The notes beneath the pieces were generated by a model. That model was not told where the DNA came from. It made no database searches and saw only the letters and a program-made list of their open reading frames with translations. A program made the translations under genes and the position numbers. This document shows, in pieces, positions 33,325-41,449 of a stretch of DNA of 64,000 nucleotides. Within the stretch, counting starts at the first letter, position 1. Each line of letters begins with the position of its first letter. The stretch comes from Pseudomonadales bacterium (GTDB lineage: Bacteria; Pseudomonadota; Gammaproteobacteria; Pseudomonadales; Azotimanducaceae), in assembly GCA_012103505.1 (NCBI GenBank), contig WLWP01000001.1, positions 806,001 to 870,000 on the forward strand. The letters are read 5' to 3'.

Positions 33325-34734
33325 GTGTCGGAATTTGACGCAAAATTAGCAGATTGCTTGGCGCGGAATCTAGATGGATTCCAAACGCTGATAAAGGTTG
33401 AGCGGCTATCTGGTGGTGCAAGTCAGGAAACCTATCGGATCGAAGTCGAGGCCGACGAAGGTGCCCGAGTTTTGGCTATGCGGCGAGCACCTGGTGGCGA
33501 AAAGGTAGAGCCTACCCCAGGGCATCCTGGACTCGATGTAGAAGCACTGTTGATGCAAAGTGCCAGGGACGTAGGGGTGCCAGAGCCGGAAGTTTTTCAT
33601 GTCTTGATTGATGACGACGGGTTAGGTGATGGCTTTATCATGGAGTGGCTGGACGGCGTTGCCTTAGGAGCTCGAGTCGTCAGATCACCAGAGCTAGAAG
33701 AGATTCGTCCGCGTTTGGCTTATCTCTGCGGCGAAATTCTGGCGAAGATACACAGCATAGATTTGGCTGCGACTGGTCTAGACAAGAGATTGGACGTCCT
33801 GTCTCCTGAAGCGTATATCGAACAAACGTGGCAGAGGTATCGAGACTTCGATACCGCACAACCCATGATCGACTATGCGGGGCGTTGGCTAGTTGATCAC
33901 TGCCCAGACGATTTTGTACCAACCCTTGTCCACAATGACTTTCGCAATGGCAATGTGATGTTTTCACCTGATGGCGTTGTCGCTGTGCTCGACTGGGAGG
34001 TCGCGCACATCGGAGACCCCATGCGCGACTTAGGTTGGATCTGCACCAACTCGTGGCGGTTTGGGCGCAGTGATTTGCCGGTTGGCGGGTTTGGCTCCTA
34101 CGACGATCTCTTTGCTGGTTATGAAAGCGTGACGGGTGAGCCGGTTGATAGAGATCGAGTAAAATTCTGGGAAGTGTTCGGTTCTTTCTGGTGGGCGATT
34201 GGTTGCTTGGGTATGGCCGAGCATTACCGCACAGGTCCAGACCAAACTGTGGAACGACCTGCCATTGGGCGGCGTTCATCTGAGTGTCAGATCGATTGTG
34301 TGAATCTGCTTATCCCAGGGGCGGTTGGCCTCGCAGCGCCAGGTCCCGATGTTTCAGATGTCGATATGCCGCGACTAGACGAGTTGCTCATTAGTGTGCG
34401 AGATTTTCTCCACACGGATGTCATGTCTGCGACTGAAGGTAGAACCAACTTTCTTGCCCGTGTTGCTGGCAACTCCTTGGATATCGTTTTGCGGGATTTA
34501 GAAGTTGGCGGGATTGCCCGCATCCAAGAACTTGATCGCTTAAGAGATGTGTTGGGGGAGGCCGCGGGTGAGCTCGACGAGCTTAGGTGGCGTTTGGTCC
34601 GTGGTTTGAGGGATGAGAGCGTTGCGCTAGATCATCCTGGGCTTGCGGAACACTTGCGTCAAACAGTCGTCAATCAAGTCGCGATTGACCAACCAAAGTA
34701 CTCAGGACTGAAAAATGCACTAGCCTCGGGCTAG
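33325..34734 (+). CDS. APH-family phosphotransferase, ACAD10/11 partner kinase
   Basis: The 469-residue protein has an aminoglycoside-phosphotransferase-like kinase fold: VERLSGGASQETYRIEV (nucleotide loop), the catalytic loop VHNDFRNGNVMF and metal Asp in AVLDWEVAHIGDPMRDLGW. After about residue 330 comes an extra helical domain (about 140 residues, DUF6285-like) frequently appended in this subfamily. It would phosphorylate the 4-hydroxyl of 4-hydroxyacyl-CoA for the ACAD encoded just upstream. GTG 33325 is preceded by GGGAGCG. An aminoglycoside-resistance role is unlikely given the context. Confidence 0.85.
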   Translation: MSEFDAKLADCLARNLDGFQTLIKVERLSGGASQETYRIEVEADEGARVLAMRRAPGGEKVEPTPGHPGLDVEALLMQSARDVGVPEPEVFHVLIDDDGLGDGFIMEWLDGVALGARVVRSPELEEIRPRLAYLCGEILAKIHSIDLAATGLDKRLDVLSPEAYIEQTWQRYRDFDTAQPMIDYAGRWLVDHCPDDFVPTLVHNDFRNGNVMFSPDGVVAVLDWEVAHIGDPMRDLGWICTNSWRFGRSDLPVGGFGSYDDLFAGYESVTGEPVDRDRVKFWEVFGSFWWAIGCLGMAEHYRTGPDQTVERPAIGRRSSECQIDCVNLLIPGAVGLAAPGPDVSDVDMPRLDELLISVRDFLHTDVMSATEGRTNFLARVAGNSLDIVLRDLEVGGIARIQELDRLRDVLGEAAGELDELRWRLVRGLRDESVALDHPGLAEHLRQTVVNQVAIDQPKYSGLKNALASG

Positions 34735-34737
34735 CCG

Positions 34738-35268
34738 ATGGAGTTCTTTCGTACTTTTGACTCATCAGGCGTACCAGGAGAGCTGGTCGAGCGTACTGAA
34801 GTCCATAAAAAAGGTCTCTGGCACAAAGCAGCCCAAGTACTGCTTTTTGATAGTCGTAAGCAGATGTTAATCCAGCAGCGTTCAAGTACTAAGGATCTGT
34901 ATCCGGATTGTTGGGACTATGCGGTCGGTGAGCATCTACAGCCTGATGAGAGCTTCGCTGCAGGTGCGATTCGCGGTCTTCACGAAGAGCTCGGCGTAGT
35001 TGATTGTGCGCTAAACGAAGTTGGTACCGTACAAAAACTCGAAATCGTGACGGGGGAATACTGCGATCGTGAATTTCACCAGAGTTTTTATGGTTACTAC
35101 GACGGTCCGATCATCCTCGATCCTGAAGAAGTTCAAGCTTGGCAATATATTGACAGGGCATCGCTAGACTCGTGGCTTGAGCATGAGCCTGAACAATTTA
35201 CGCCGTGGTTTCGTCACCATTGGACAATGTTTCGAACAACTGGCCTAGCCAAAAAGTTAATCGAATGA
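34738..35268 (+). CDS. NUDIX hydrolase (YfcD/IDI-like)
   Basis: The 176-residue protein has a NUDIX box in GEHLQPDESFAAGAIRGLHEELG, where the metal-binding RG-x-x-EE core is present but the leading Gly position of the strict consensus reads Glu. The segment LWHKAAQVLLFDSRKQMLIQQR and the C-terminal EVQAWQYI resemble isopentenyl-diphosphate-isomerase-like NUDIX proteins such as YfcD. It likely cleaves a nucleotide or prenyl diphosphate. It follows the kinase gene by 3 bases and overlaps the convergent desulfhydrase by 12 bases. Confidence 0.85.
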   Translation: MEFFRTFDSSGVPGELVERTEVHKKGLWHKAAQVLLFDSRKQMLIQQRSSTKDLYPDCWDYAVGEHLQPDESFAAGAIRGLHEELGVVDCALNEVGTVQKLEIVTGEYCDREFHQSFYGYYDGPIILDPEEVQAWQYIDRASLDSWLEHEPEQFTPWFRHHWTMFRTTGLAKKLIE

Positions 35269-36276
35269 GTGTTGGTAAACATTTAATGCTGGAGAGCCTC
35301 CAGTGTGGACTAGGATAACGTTTGCGTCATCTGCAAACGCTCCGACAGAAATCTGATCGATGAGGGCTGCGAGCGCCTTCCCTGAATAAACAGGATCAAA
35401 TATCAACCCTTCAAGTGAAGCAGTTAGTCGGATGGCGGCTATGGTTTCTTCAGTAATCTGGCCGTAGCCTGAACCTCGATAGGCGTGATTGACCTGGATG
35501 TTTGCATTATCTGCACATCGAGTTTCAAAGCGTGTATCGAGATCTTCGAGTATTTTGCCGATGCTTTTTGTGAGTGCTTCTGGGTCGTCGTGATAGACAT
35601 TTATACCCAGGACTGCGCATGTATTGGCGCCTATTTCGGAGAGCTGATCGAGACCCCAGAGCAATCCCGCTTGAGTACCGGCAGAAGATGACGCGTGTAC
35701 GATCGACGTTGGGGTGAAGTTTAGGGCGGCGCATTGTTCCAATATTTCCAATGCGCAGCGTGCATAGCCGAGAGCTCCGGTGGCATTTGAACCACCACCC
35801 GGGATGACGTAAAGGTTTGCTGATTCCCGCAACTGCGCAAGAATGTCGCGTATCGCAACCCGATCTCCGGCTTCGACGAAATGCAGTGTTGCCCCACACA
35901 GGCGATCAAGAAGTACGTTACCACCGCTTTTATAGCGTGAATCATCAGAGGCAACCTGATCAGAGAGAACAAGATGACAAGCGAGTCCCAGCTTCGCGCA
36001 GGCAGCCGCCGTTTGCCGTGCATGGTTAGATTGAATGGCGCCAAACGTGACTACCGTATCGCAGCCTTGGGAGAGCGCCTCGCCTAAGAGGTACTCCAGC
36101 TTTCTGGTTTTGTTGCCGCCGAGCGCGAGCCCAGTACAATCATCCCGCTTAATCCATATGTTAGGGCCGCCCAGTTCGTGGCTCAAGCGTGAGAGTTTTT
36201 CCATTGGTGTAGGTAGGTGGCCGAGTAGGGTTCGAGGCAGATCAGCTAATTGAGTTTTGAGGAGGTTCGAGATCAT
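35257..36276 (-). CDS. PLP-dependent D-cysteine desulfhydrase / ACC-deaminase family
   Basis: The 339-residue enzyme has the PLP lysine in LALGGNKTRKLEYLLG, the substrate-binding Ser/Asn in GAIQSNHARQTAAACAKLG, a phosphate-binding loop near SSSAGTQAGLLWGL and the C-terminal VHTGGSPAL. The motifs and length fit DcyD, which degrades D-cysteine to pyruvate, H2S and ammonia; ACC deaminase is the alternative. The frame is open to 36411, but ATG 36276 starts the conserved part. It follows the PfkB kinase gene by 19 bases and is probably in the same operon. Confidence 0.85.
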   Translation of the reverse strand: MISNLLKTQLADLPRTLLGHLPTPMEKLSRLSHELGGPNIWIKRDDCTGLALGGNKTRKLEYLLGEALSQGCDTVVTFGAIQSNHARQTAAACAKLGLACHLVLSDQVASDDSRYKSGGNVLLDRLCGATLHFVEAGDRVAIRDILAQLRESANLYVIPGGGSNATGALGYARCALEILEQCAALNFTPTSIVHASSSAGTQAGLLWGLDQLSEIGANTCAVLGINVYHDDPEALTKSIGKILEDLDTRFETRCADNANIQVNHAYRGSGYGQITEETIAAIRLTASLEGLIFDPVYSGKALAALIDQISVGAFADDANVILVHTGGSPALNVYQHSFD

Positions 36277-36295
36277 TGTTGGTCTATCCAATACT

Positions 36296-37267
36296 CTAGG
36301 CTCGTGGGTTTGTTGTATCCTCGAGAATAGCTGCAAGAGAGTGGGCTTGGGAACCCGTCGTCCTGATGCAGCACTGTGCAAATTCGATCCCACACTGGAC
36401 GGCTTGCTCAAGTTGTTCGTTGGTCAACCCGCGTATGTCCTTATCAGCTTGGTCCTTATCAGCTTTTGTGTCAGCCCCCACGCCAGCTCCTATACCCGCC
36501 ACGGTATGCGCAATTCCTGCGACGAGTGCATCACCACAGCCGGTTGGATCCACGGCATTTGGGTTCGAGGGAATTTGCACAGACGTCCGCCCCGCTGTGG
36601 TTGAAATCGTAACAGGGTCCGCACCAGCGCTCATGATTGTGCACACCTGGCTGAGATCAACAGCATTACTGAGGTGCGAAATTTCATGCTCGTTACCCAC
36701 CAGCAGGGCGCAAAACGGCAGCATTGCGGAGATATCTGAAGACGACAGTTGGTCTGCATATTGCCCTGGGCACCAAATTATTTGTGCCCCCAGGAGTTTG
36801 GCGTGTTCCATGCCAGCGAGCATTAGGTTTGCTGGCAGAGGAGCTTGGATAAAAACGCTTCCGGCTACGGTGAAGATCGATGTCAACCAATCACGCCAGA
36901 CAGAAGGTTCGACAATCGGACCAGGGTAGAAAGCAGTGAACTGGATACCCTCTGGATCCGTGATGATCGTTGCTTGAGCGGTTTCTGCTTCTGAAATGCG
37001 AAGAATGCCGTGGGTATTGATGCCTAGGTTTGCCAGGTCTGTAAGACACCTGCTGTCGTCTAACCGACCGGTACTGGCATAAAGATCCACATCATGCCCA
37101 ATCTGACCCAGGTTGAATGCGATATTGGCACCGCAACCCCCCTGGGCAAGGTGTTGAGATTCTAGTTTTAAATTGAGTAGGGGTTTGGCGCCGTAGGATT
37201 GGAGCGACGTGTGTGTCGTGCAAATGCGATCGTAGGCGATTGCCCCGGCGAGGGTGATTTTAGCGAT
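36296..37267 (-). CDS. PfkB-family sugar/nucleoside kinase with no canonical start codon
   Basis: The recognisable protein begins IAKITLAGAIAYDRI, continues with GGCGANIAFNLGQIG and ends with the PfkB signature DPTGCGDALVAG, whose Asp is the catalytic base; it resembles adenosine-kinase-like carbohydrate kinases. The N-terminal homology extends upstream to about 37267, yet there is no ATG, GTG or TTG between the in-frame TAA at 37286-37288 and GTG 37088-37090. ATC at 37265-37267 aligns with where relatives start, preceded by AAGAG, so I take it as the likely start (323 residues); GTG 37090 would remove the substrate-binding N-terminus. A 15-base tandem repeat adds a charged KADKDQADKD insert after the signature. 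It lies between the small membrane gene and dcyD-like gene. Confidence 0.75.
   Translation of the reverse strand: MAKITLAGAIAYDRICTTHTSLQSYGAKPLLNLKLESQHLAQGGCGANIAFNLGQIGHDVDLYASTGRLDDSRCLTDLANLGINTHGILRISEAETAQATIITDPEGIQFTAFYPGPIVEPSVWRDWLTSIFTVAGSVFIQAPLPANLMLAGMEHAKLLGAQIIWCPGQYADQLSSSDISAMLPFCALLVGNEHEISHLSNAVDLSQVCTIMSAGADPVTISTTAGRTSVQIPSNPNAVDPTGCGDALVAGIAHTVAGIGAGVGADTKADKDQADKDIRGLTNEQLEQAVQCGIEFAQCCIRTTGSQAHSLAAILEDTTNPRA
36437..36466 (-). repeat. 15-base tandem repeat in the PfkB gene
   Basis: The unit gtccttatcagcttg (36437-36451) is followed by gtccttatcagcttt (36452-36466), with one mismatch. On the coding strand this gives KADKD QADKD, a charged insert just after the catalytic helix. 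Confidence 0.9.
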
Positions 37268-37285
37268 GGCGGCTCTTGCGTTCGG

Positions 37286-37561
37286 TTAGCGGTGGCTAGG
37301 TGTGAGCATCTCTAGTGCTGCCCAAAACCACAGTTTACAGCGACGCGCTAGACCAAGACAGCGTGTTTGTTCGACCCTGTGGAAAAAGCGCCGCAGACGA
37401 GGCACATTTTCCAGACACTGGCGAAGCTGGGGAAAAATCATCGCCATGCAAACCATCGCGAGCATCAGAAATAGAAATCCCGGCAAAATGGGAATGATGA
37501 GCCCAACTAGGCCAAGAAGTGTTAACACCACTGCTAGCGGTATCAGAAGCAGACGTTTCAT
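37286..37561 (-). CDS. Small membrane protein, DUF454-like N-terminus
   Basis: The 91-residue protein has two hydrophobic helices joined by LIGLIIPILPGFLFLMLAM-like sequence (the actual start is VGLIIPILPGFLFLMLAMVC), similar to the P-x-L-P loop of DUF454, followed by a basic soluble half rich in Arg (RLRRFFHRVEQTR). Function is unknown. It is the second protein of this kind in the window (compare 30191-30604). Its TAA is in the same frame as the downstream kinase, 19 bases before the kinase's inferred start, so termination and restart may be coupled. Confidence 0.7.
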   Translation of the reverse strand: MKRLLLIPLAVVLTLLGLVGLIIPILPGFLFLMLAMVCMAMIFPQLRQCLENVPRLRRFFHRVEQTRCLGLARRCKLWFWAALEMLTPSHR

Positions 37562-38000
37562 TTGAGTCCTTACAAGTCGGTGATAGTGAGGCCTGTTGAT
37601 ACTTGTTAATGCAAATGACGTACCAGCCCCGTATAACGACTAACCTATTGATCTAATGGTTAAAAGAGTATGACCCCCTTTGGTTCAACAGTGAGGAATG
37701 GCCAATGTTTCGCCTTTCTGACCAGGGCTTACAATTTGTCTAAAAATCGTTGCAAGGGGTGCTAAAAACCTTGTTATGCTTGTCGGCAAAGGGCGCCTGC
37801 AAAAGCAAAGCTGAGCAAACAGAATTCACGCACGACTAACGTCGGCATAAGAAATTCGTGACAAAGCCTCAGTGAGACAAATCGGACTAGACAGTAGTCA
37901 GGACGAGCGATGTAGGCTGGCTAGAAGATGGCTAAAAGATAGCTAGATGCACACGTACGAGTGACCCCTGAAGGGTCGCGAACACTGGGAGAGGGAACAA
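37562..38000. other. 439-base non-coding stretch
   Basis: No convincing gene is seen on either strand between the divergent small membrane gene and the 62-residue gene. Contents: a possible sigma-70 promoter (TTGCAA 37750-37755, TATGCT 37775-37780, 19-base spacer), a weak stem GACCC/GGGTC near 37963-37977, and a clear ribosome-binding GGGAGAGGG at 37987-37995. Such length is exceptional here and may hold the control region of the 38001-39146 genes or an unrecognised small RNA. Confidence 0.6.
37750..37780 (+). promoter_or_regulatory. Possible sigma-70 promoter upstream of the 62-residue gene
   Basis: TTGCAA and TATGCT with a 19-base spacer, in an AT-rich patch about 220 bases before GTG 38001. 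The spacer is longer than ideal. Confidence 0.3.
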
Positions 38001-38189
38001 GTGAACGAATTGGTAGGTAAGCGCTTTAATCTTGAGCAAAGTGACTACACGATTGTTGACGTCCGCAATATTGATGGTGAGATGATGGTTTATGCTGAAC
38101 CACCTGAACCTGCGAAGGGACCTGGTCGTGCGGCCTTTAGATATAGCGACATCGAAGCACACCTCGTTGTGGTGTCAGAATCGGCATGA
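38001..38189 (+). CDS. Hypothetical 62-residue protein
   Basis: Starts at GTG 38001 after a strong GGGAGAGGG site 5-13 bases upstream. The product (MNELVGKRFNLEQSDYTIVD start, then RAAFRYSDIEAHL) is small, soluble and acidic, and looks like a compact beta-barrel of the kind seen in SH3-like or KOW-like small proteins. I do not recognise the family. It lies between two non-coding stretches and reads towards the coiled-coil protein at 38337. The good ribosome site and lack of alternatives support a real gene. Confidence 0.6.
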   Translation: MNELVGKRFNLEQSDYTIVDVRNIDGEMMVYAEPPEPAKGPGRAAFRYSDIEAHLVVVSESA

Positions 38190-38193
38190 AATA

Positions 38194-38229
38194 GTTATAT
38201 AATTCAATTGGATACATTGATTATATAAT
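38194..38229. repeat. AT-rich inverted repeat with a perfect 12-base palindrome
   Basis: TTATATAAT (38194-38202) is repeated in inverse as ATTATATAA (38219-38227) 16 bases away; the second arm lies in the perfect palindrome GATTATATAATC (38218-38229). It sits in the 147-base gap before the gene at 38337 and could be an operator or nucleoid-protein site. Confidence 0.6.
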
Positions 38230-38336
38230 CTGAAAGCTAAACTATAGTCGCTTGAACCGATCGTGTGTGATGTAGTTAACCGTCAATCTATGCAGGAACA
38301 CCTACACTATTAGGCTGTTGTGCATGGAGAAGGCAC

Positions 38337-39146
38337 TTGCCGAAAACGAGCCATCAGGAAGTGGTTCTACGCTTTAATTCAGATGAATCTGTCGCATCAG
38401 AAATGATGATGACGGATTTCGTTCGACATGTAGAAGGTGAGTTGCTGGACGCACATGCCGCTTCAGTGGTTAACGCTGCATATTGCATCGTTGCCAATGG
38501 TTTAAACCTTGCGGGTGTCGCCTACTTTATTTTTAGAGTTGATGAAAACGGCAAGATCGAAAATAGCTTCAACCTCCCCCTAAAATACCTTGTGCAACAA
38601 GCCGGACACGGTGGTGATCTCGGTCAGGGTGGTATTCGCAAAGCTTCTAGGGGCCGTTGTCCGATACCTTGGCATTCGACGAACTTGTGGGAACCTCGAT
38701 GCGAAGATGCGTTGGGTGTGGTCCAACAACGGCTTTATAGAAATAAACTGAATCTGAAAGCTGTAGCGGATGGCGGTGAGGACTTTTTTGCGGAATCGCC
38801 AAGCCTAACGGAGACGGAAGAACAAGCTGGTAGCGACATGCAGCTAGTGGATACCGACCCAGCTGCGAACTACCCAGAGCATCCAGATAGTCGCGAGCTC
38901 GCTGCTCGTCTTGAAGAGGTGCTTGGCCAAGATGGTCGCCTGACCATGCAAGATTTGATGCGAATGCACTCTGACCAGCTAAACGCAGCGCGTTCTTCGC
39001 ATCGTCAAGAGCTCGAAGAACAACAGACTTCCTACCTCGCCCAGATTAAAACTTGCCGCGATGAAATCCACGAATTGAAAGTGGAACTTCGACAAGAACA
39101 GGGCCGTAATCGACGTCTCCAAGAAATGTTGCGCGGGGAACTGTAA
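38337..39146 (+). CDS. Hypothetical protein with C-terminal coiled coil
   Basis: The 269-residue protein begins at TTG 38337 with GGAGAAGG 4-11 bases upstream. Residues 1-130 form a folded domain with conserved-looking features (VVLRFNSDESV, MTDFVRHVE, AYCIVANGLNLAGVAYF, NLPLKYLVQQAG and CPIPWHSTNLWEP). A linker rich in Glu/Asp follows, then a long Gln/Glu/Arg coiled coil (about 205-266). I have an impression of similar hypothetical proteins in Pseudomonas and Marinobacter relatives but cannot name a function. No signal or membrane segment is visible. The coiled coil suggests oligomerisation or scaffolding. Confidence 0.7.
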   Translation: MPKTSHQEVVLRFNSDESVASEMMMTDFVRHVEGELLDAHAASVVNAAYCIVANGLNLAGVAYFIFRVDENGKIENSFNLPLKYLVQQAGHGGDLGQGGIRKASRGRCPIPWHSTNLWEPRCEDALGVVQQRLYRNKLNLKAVADGGEDFFAESPSLTETEEQAGSDMQLVDTDPAANYPEHPDSRELAARLEEVLGQDGRLTMQDLMRMHSDQLNAARSSHRQELEEQQTSYLAQIKTCRDEIHELKVELRQEQGRNRRLQEMLRGEL

Positions 39147-39194
39147 CTCCTGCGCAATTTGATAGCATGGCAGTTTGCTTAGACTAGATATGCT

Positions 39195-40361
39195 ATGCGG
39201 GACCAACAGAACTTAACCGTTCAGCCACTGCTGGATGAGATTCGAGCACAAGCTGGCACAGCTGATGAATCTCGATCCGTCGCCACTTCTGTGATTGATG
39301 GGCTTAAGGACAATCCAATAATGCGTTTCTCCGCCAGTGAAAACCTCGGTGGCTTGGCTTGTCCTATGTTCGATATCGGTGAGGAATTAGAAGCGGTTGC
39401 GTCCGCCTGTGGTTCAACGGCATGGGTATTGTGGAATCACCTAGCGACCTTCCATCTCTTTGCCGGTTTACTGGGTCCTGAGCAGAAAGTATTTCTGAGC
39501 GATATCGTTGCTAAAGGTGAATGGGTTTGTTTTCCAGCTGGAGCGAGCACAGGTGTTAAAGCAACACCGGCAGGGGACAAGTTCACGCTCGCAGGAAAGG
39601 CTGCTTTTGGTAGCGGGGCGCGCTACGCCGATTGGGCAGGAGTTGCCTTTGTCATCGAAGATCGCACAGCCCCACAATTTTCTATGGTCAAACTGAACCA
39701 GGCCGGGGTGAAGATTGATCCGGATTGGCGGGCGATGAGTCTGCGGGCCAGTGCCACGGATACCGTTTACTATTCTGGTGTCGGGCTCGCAGCGAATCGA
39801 GTAGTTCCCTTTCATTTTCGCTATCGTGAAGTTTTCCGCGACCCGGCTCATGCGATGATTGACCATCGCTATCGCGAAGACTGGGTCGCTCTTTCAGATC
39901 TTTGGCTTGCCATGATGGCCGTTGGCGTACTTCAAGCTAATTTGGATGAAGTGACACAAGGGATTAAAGATCGGGTCGCCATCGGTGGTGTCAAAGTGGC
40001 TGAAAGACCGACGGTTCACGTCAATCTAGGTCAAGCAAAGGCGTCGATAGATGCTGCAAGAGATACTGCGGTCACCGCTTTGTTGGAAACCGATCAACGC
40101 ATCGAACAGAACATTATCCCGGCTGAAGTTCACTATTTACGCCAAATGAGTGCATCTATGGCAGCGTTAAAATTGTGCAACGAAGCGATGGGTCTATTAC
40201 TCAGGGTGATGGGTGGCAATGGACTGCGAGAGGGACCCTCGTTCGAACGTCGCTACCGTGACTTCCAGGCGATGCCATTACACATTAACGCCCATCAAGA
40301 TCGCCTCAGTGAGCAGATAGGGCGCAACCTATTAGGGTTGCCCACTGAGAACCCGTTTTAG
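39195..40361 (+). CDS. ACAD-fold flavin-dependent monooxygenase (HsaA/DszC-like)
   Basis: The 388-residue protein has the acyl-CoA dehydrogenase fold but the class D monooxygenase signs: EAVASACGSTAWVLW, DWAGVAFVIED, LRASATDTVYYSGV and a C-terminal RRYRDFQAMPLHINAHQDR, with no ACAD catalytic Glu. Relatives such as HsaA, HpaB-type and DszC hydroxylate aromatic or sulfur compounds with reduced flavin supplied by a separate reductase, which is not adjacent. It may act on a cyclic substrate feeding the beta-oxidation genes. It is convergent with the Zn-alcohol dehydrogenase, one base between stops. Confidence 0.82.
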   Translation: MRDQQNLTVQPLLDEIRAQAGTADESRSVATSVIDGLKDNPIMRFSASENLGGLACPMFDIGEELEAVASACGSTAWVLWNHLATFHLFAGLLGPEQKVFLSDIVAKGEWVCFPAGASTGVKATPAGDKFTLAGKAAFGSGARYADWAGVAFVIEDRTAPQFSMVKLNQAGVKIDPDWRAMSLRASATDTVYYSGVGLAANRVVPFHFRYREVFRDPAHAMIDHRYREDWVALSDLWLAMMAVGVLQANLDEVTQGIKDRVAIGGVKVAERPTVHVNLGQAKASIDAARDTAVTALLETDQRIEQNIIPAEVHYLRQMSASMAALKLCNEAMGLLLRVMGGNGLREGPSFERRYRDFQAMPLHINAHQDRLSEQIGRNLLGLPTENPF

Positions 40362-40362
40362 C

Positions 40363-41394
40363 TCACGCGTTTGGATTGACGAGAATTTTCACTTCATTCG
40401 GGTGACTCGACAAACGATCAAATGCATCCTGAATTTCGTTCAAGCCGACTGTAGAAGTATGTAGTGTTTCTAGATCGATGCGTCCGTCAGCTACTAAGCC
40501 TTTAGTAATTTCGAAGTCTTCATGTAGGTACGCGATGCTGGAGACCAGCTTGATTTCTTGGACCATCCAAAGGGCTGGGTTAATCGTGGCGAGACTGTTA
40601 GCCACGCCAACCAATGACACTTGGCCACCACGACGGGACATTTCGATAGCCTGCTGAATTGTGGCTGGTATGCCAGCGCATTCAAAAACGACATCAGCGC
40701 CGCTGCCGAGGGCGTCTCGGATTGCATCTTGGTGTCCTTCCTCTGTTGGATCGATCGTAATGTCCGCGCCTAGCTGCGTGGCTAGTTTGCGTCTACCAGC
40801 CTCAGGTTCAATAACGACGAGTTTCCCTGCGCCTGATAATCTGGCGCACTGAGCGACCAGTAAACCGATCGGACCTGCACCGATGACCACGACGGTGTCG
40901 CCTAAGCGAATTTCTGTTCTGCGCATTGCATGAACAGCCACAGTGGCAGGCTCTAGGATCCCTGCTTGTTCATCGGTTAGCTCTTTCGGTACGTGGTAAA
41001 GACGATCAGTGGGGAAGGCAATCGCGGGAGCAAAGCCGCCATGCTTTGGCGCGTTGGGTCCGCGACCTGTAGCACCAGCGAAAGACGATTCGCAGTGCGC
41101 GCCATCACCTTTAAGACACGCAGAGCATGAACCACATGCAGAGGCGACACCGATGGCTACTCGATCGCCTTCTTTGAAGTTATTTTTTTGCAGACTAGGC
41201 GCAGCGACGTGGCCCACCCATTCGTGACCACAGATGGCTGGGTTGTACGGCTCACCAGATAGAAATGCGTGCAGATCAGTCCCGCAGATGCCGCAATAAG
41301 AGATCGCAACAACTGTGTGATTGTCGCTGGATGACGGCTCATCAAATTCGACGAGGGAAATCTCTTTCTTGCCAGTCACCAATGCAGCTTGCAT
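40363..41394 (-). CDS. Zinc-dependent alcohol dehydrogenase (MDR family)
   Basis: The 343-residue enzyme has the catalytic zinc ligands in CGICGTDLH and GHEWVGHV, the structural four-Cys zinc site in CGSCSACLKGDGAHC, and NAD(P)-binding VVIGAGPIGLLVAQCA. It resembles 2,3-butanediol/L-threonine dehydrogenase-like members; the exact alcohol is not deducible. Two Met codons are close (41400 and 41394); the second has GGGGA at a proper distance and is chosen. It is divergent from the DsbA-family gene. Confidence 0.9.
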   Translation of the reverse strand: MQAALVTGKKEISLVEFDEPSSSDNHTVVAISYCGICGTDLHAFLSGEPYNPAICGHEWVGHVAAPSLQKNNFKEGDRVAIGVASACGSCSACLKGDGAHCESSFAGATGRGPNAPKHGGFAPAIAFPTDRLYHVPKELTDEQAGILEPATVAVHAMRRTEIRLGDTVVVIGAGPIGLLVAQCARLSGAGKLVVIEPEAGRRKLATQLGADITIDPTEEGHQDAIRDALGSGADVVFECAGIPATIQQAIEMSRRGGQVSLVGVANSLATINPALWMVQEIKLVSSIAYLHEDFEITKGLVADGRIDLETLHTSTVGLNEIQDAFDRLSSHPNEVKILVNPNA

Positions 41395-41449
41395 AACCAT
41401 TCCCCAAATGAGTAATTTAAGCCAATCATCTTAGTCGGCGGAGTTGGCT

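Noticed and set aside
33325-34734. Aminoglycoside resistance phosphotransferase
   Set aside because: The fold is shared, but length, the appended C-terminal domain and pairing with an ACAD point to the ACAD10/11-linked kinase.
37963-37977. Terminator or riboswitch hairpin GACCC/GGGTC
   Set aside because: The stem is only five bases and there is no T run or recognisable aptamer core.
38324-38380. Short open frame starting at ATG 38324 overlapping the TTG start at 38337
   Set aside because: It is only 18 codons in another frame and no ribosome site is apparent; GGAGAAGG inside it serves the TTG start.
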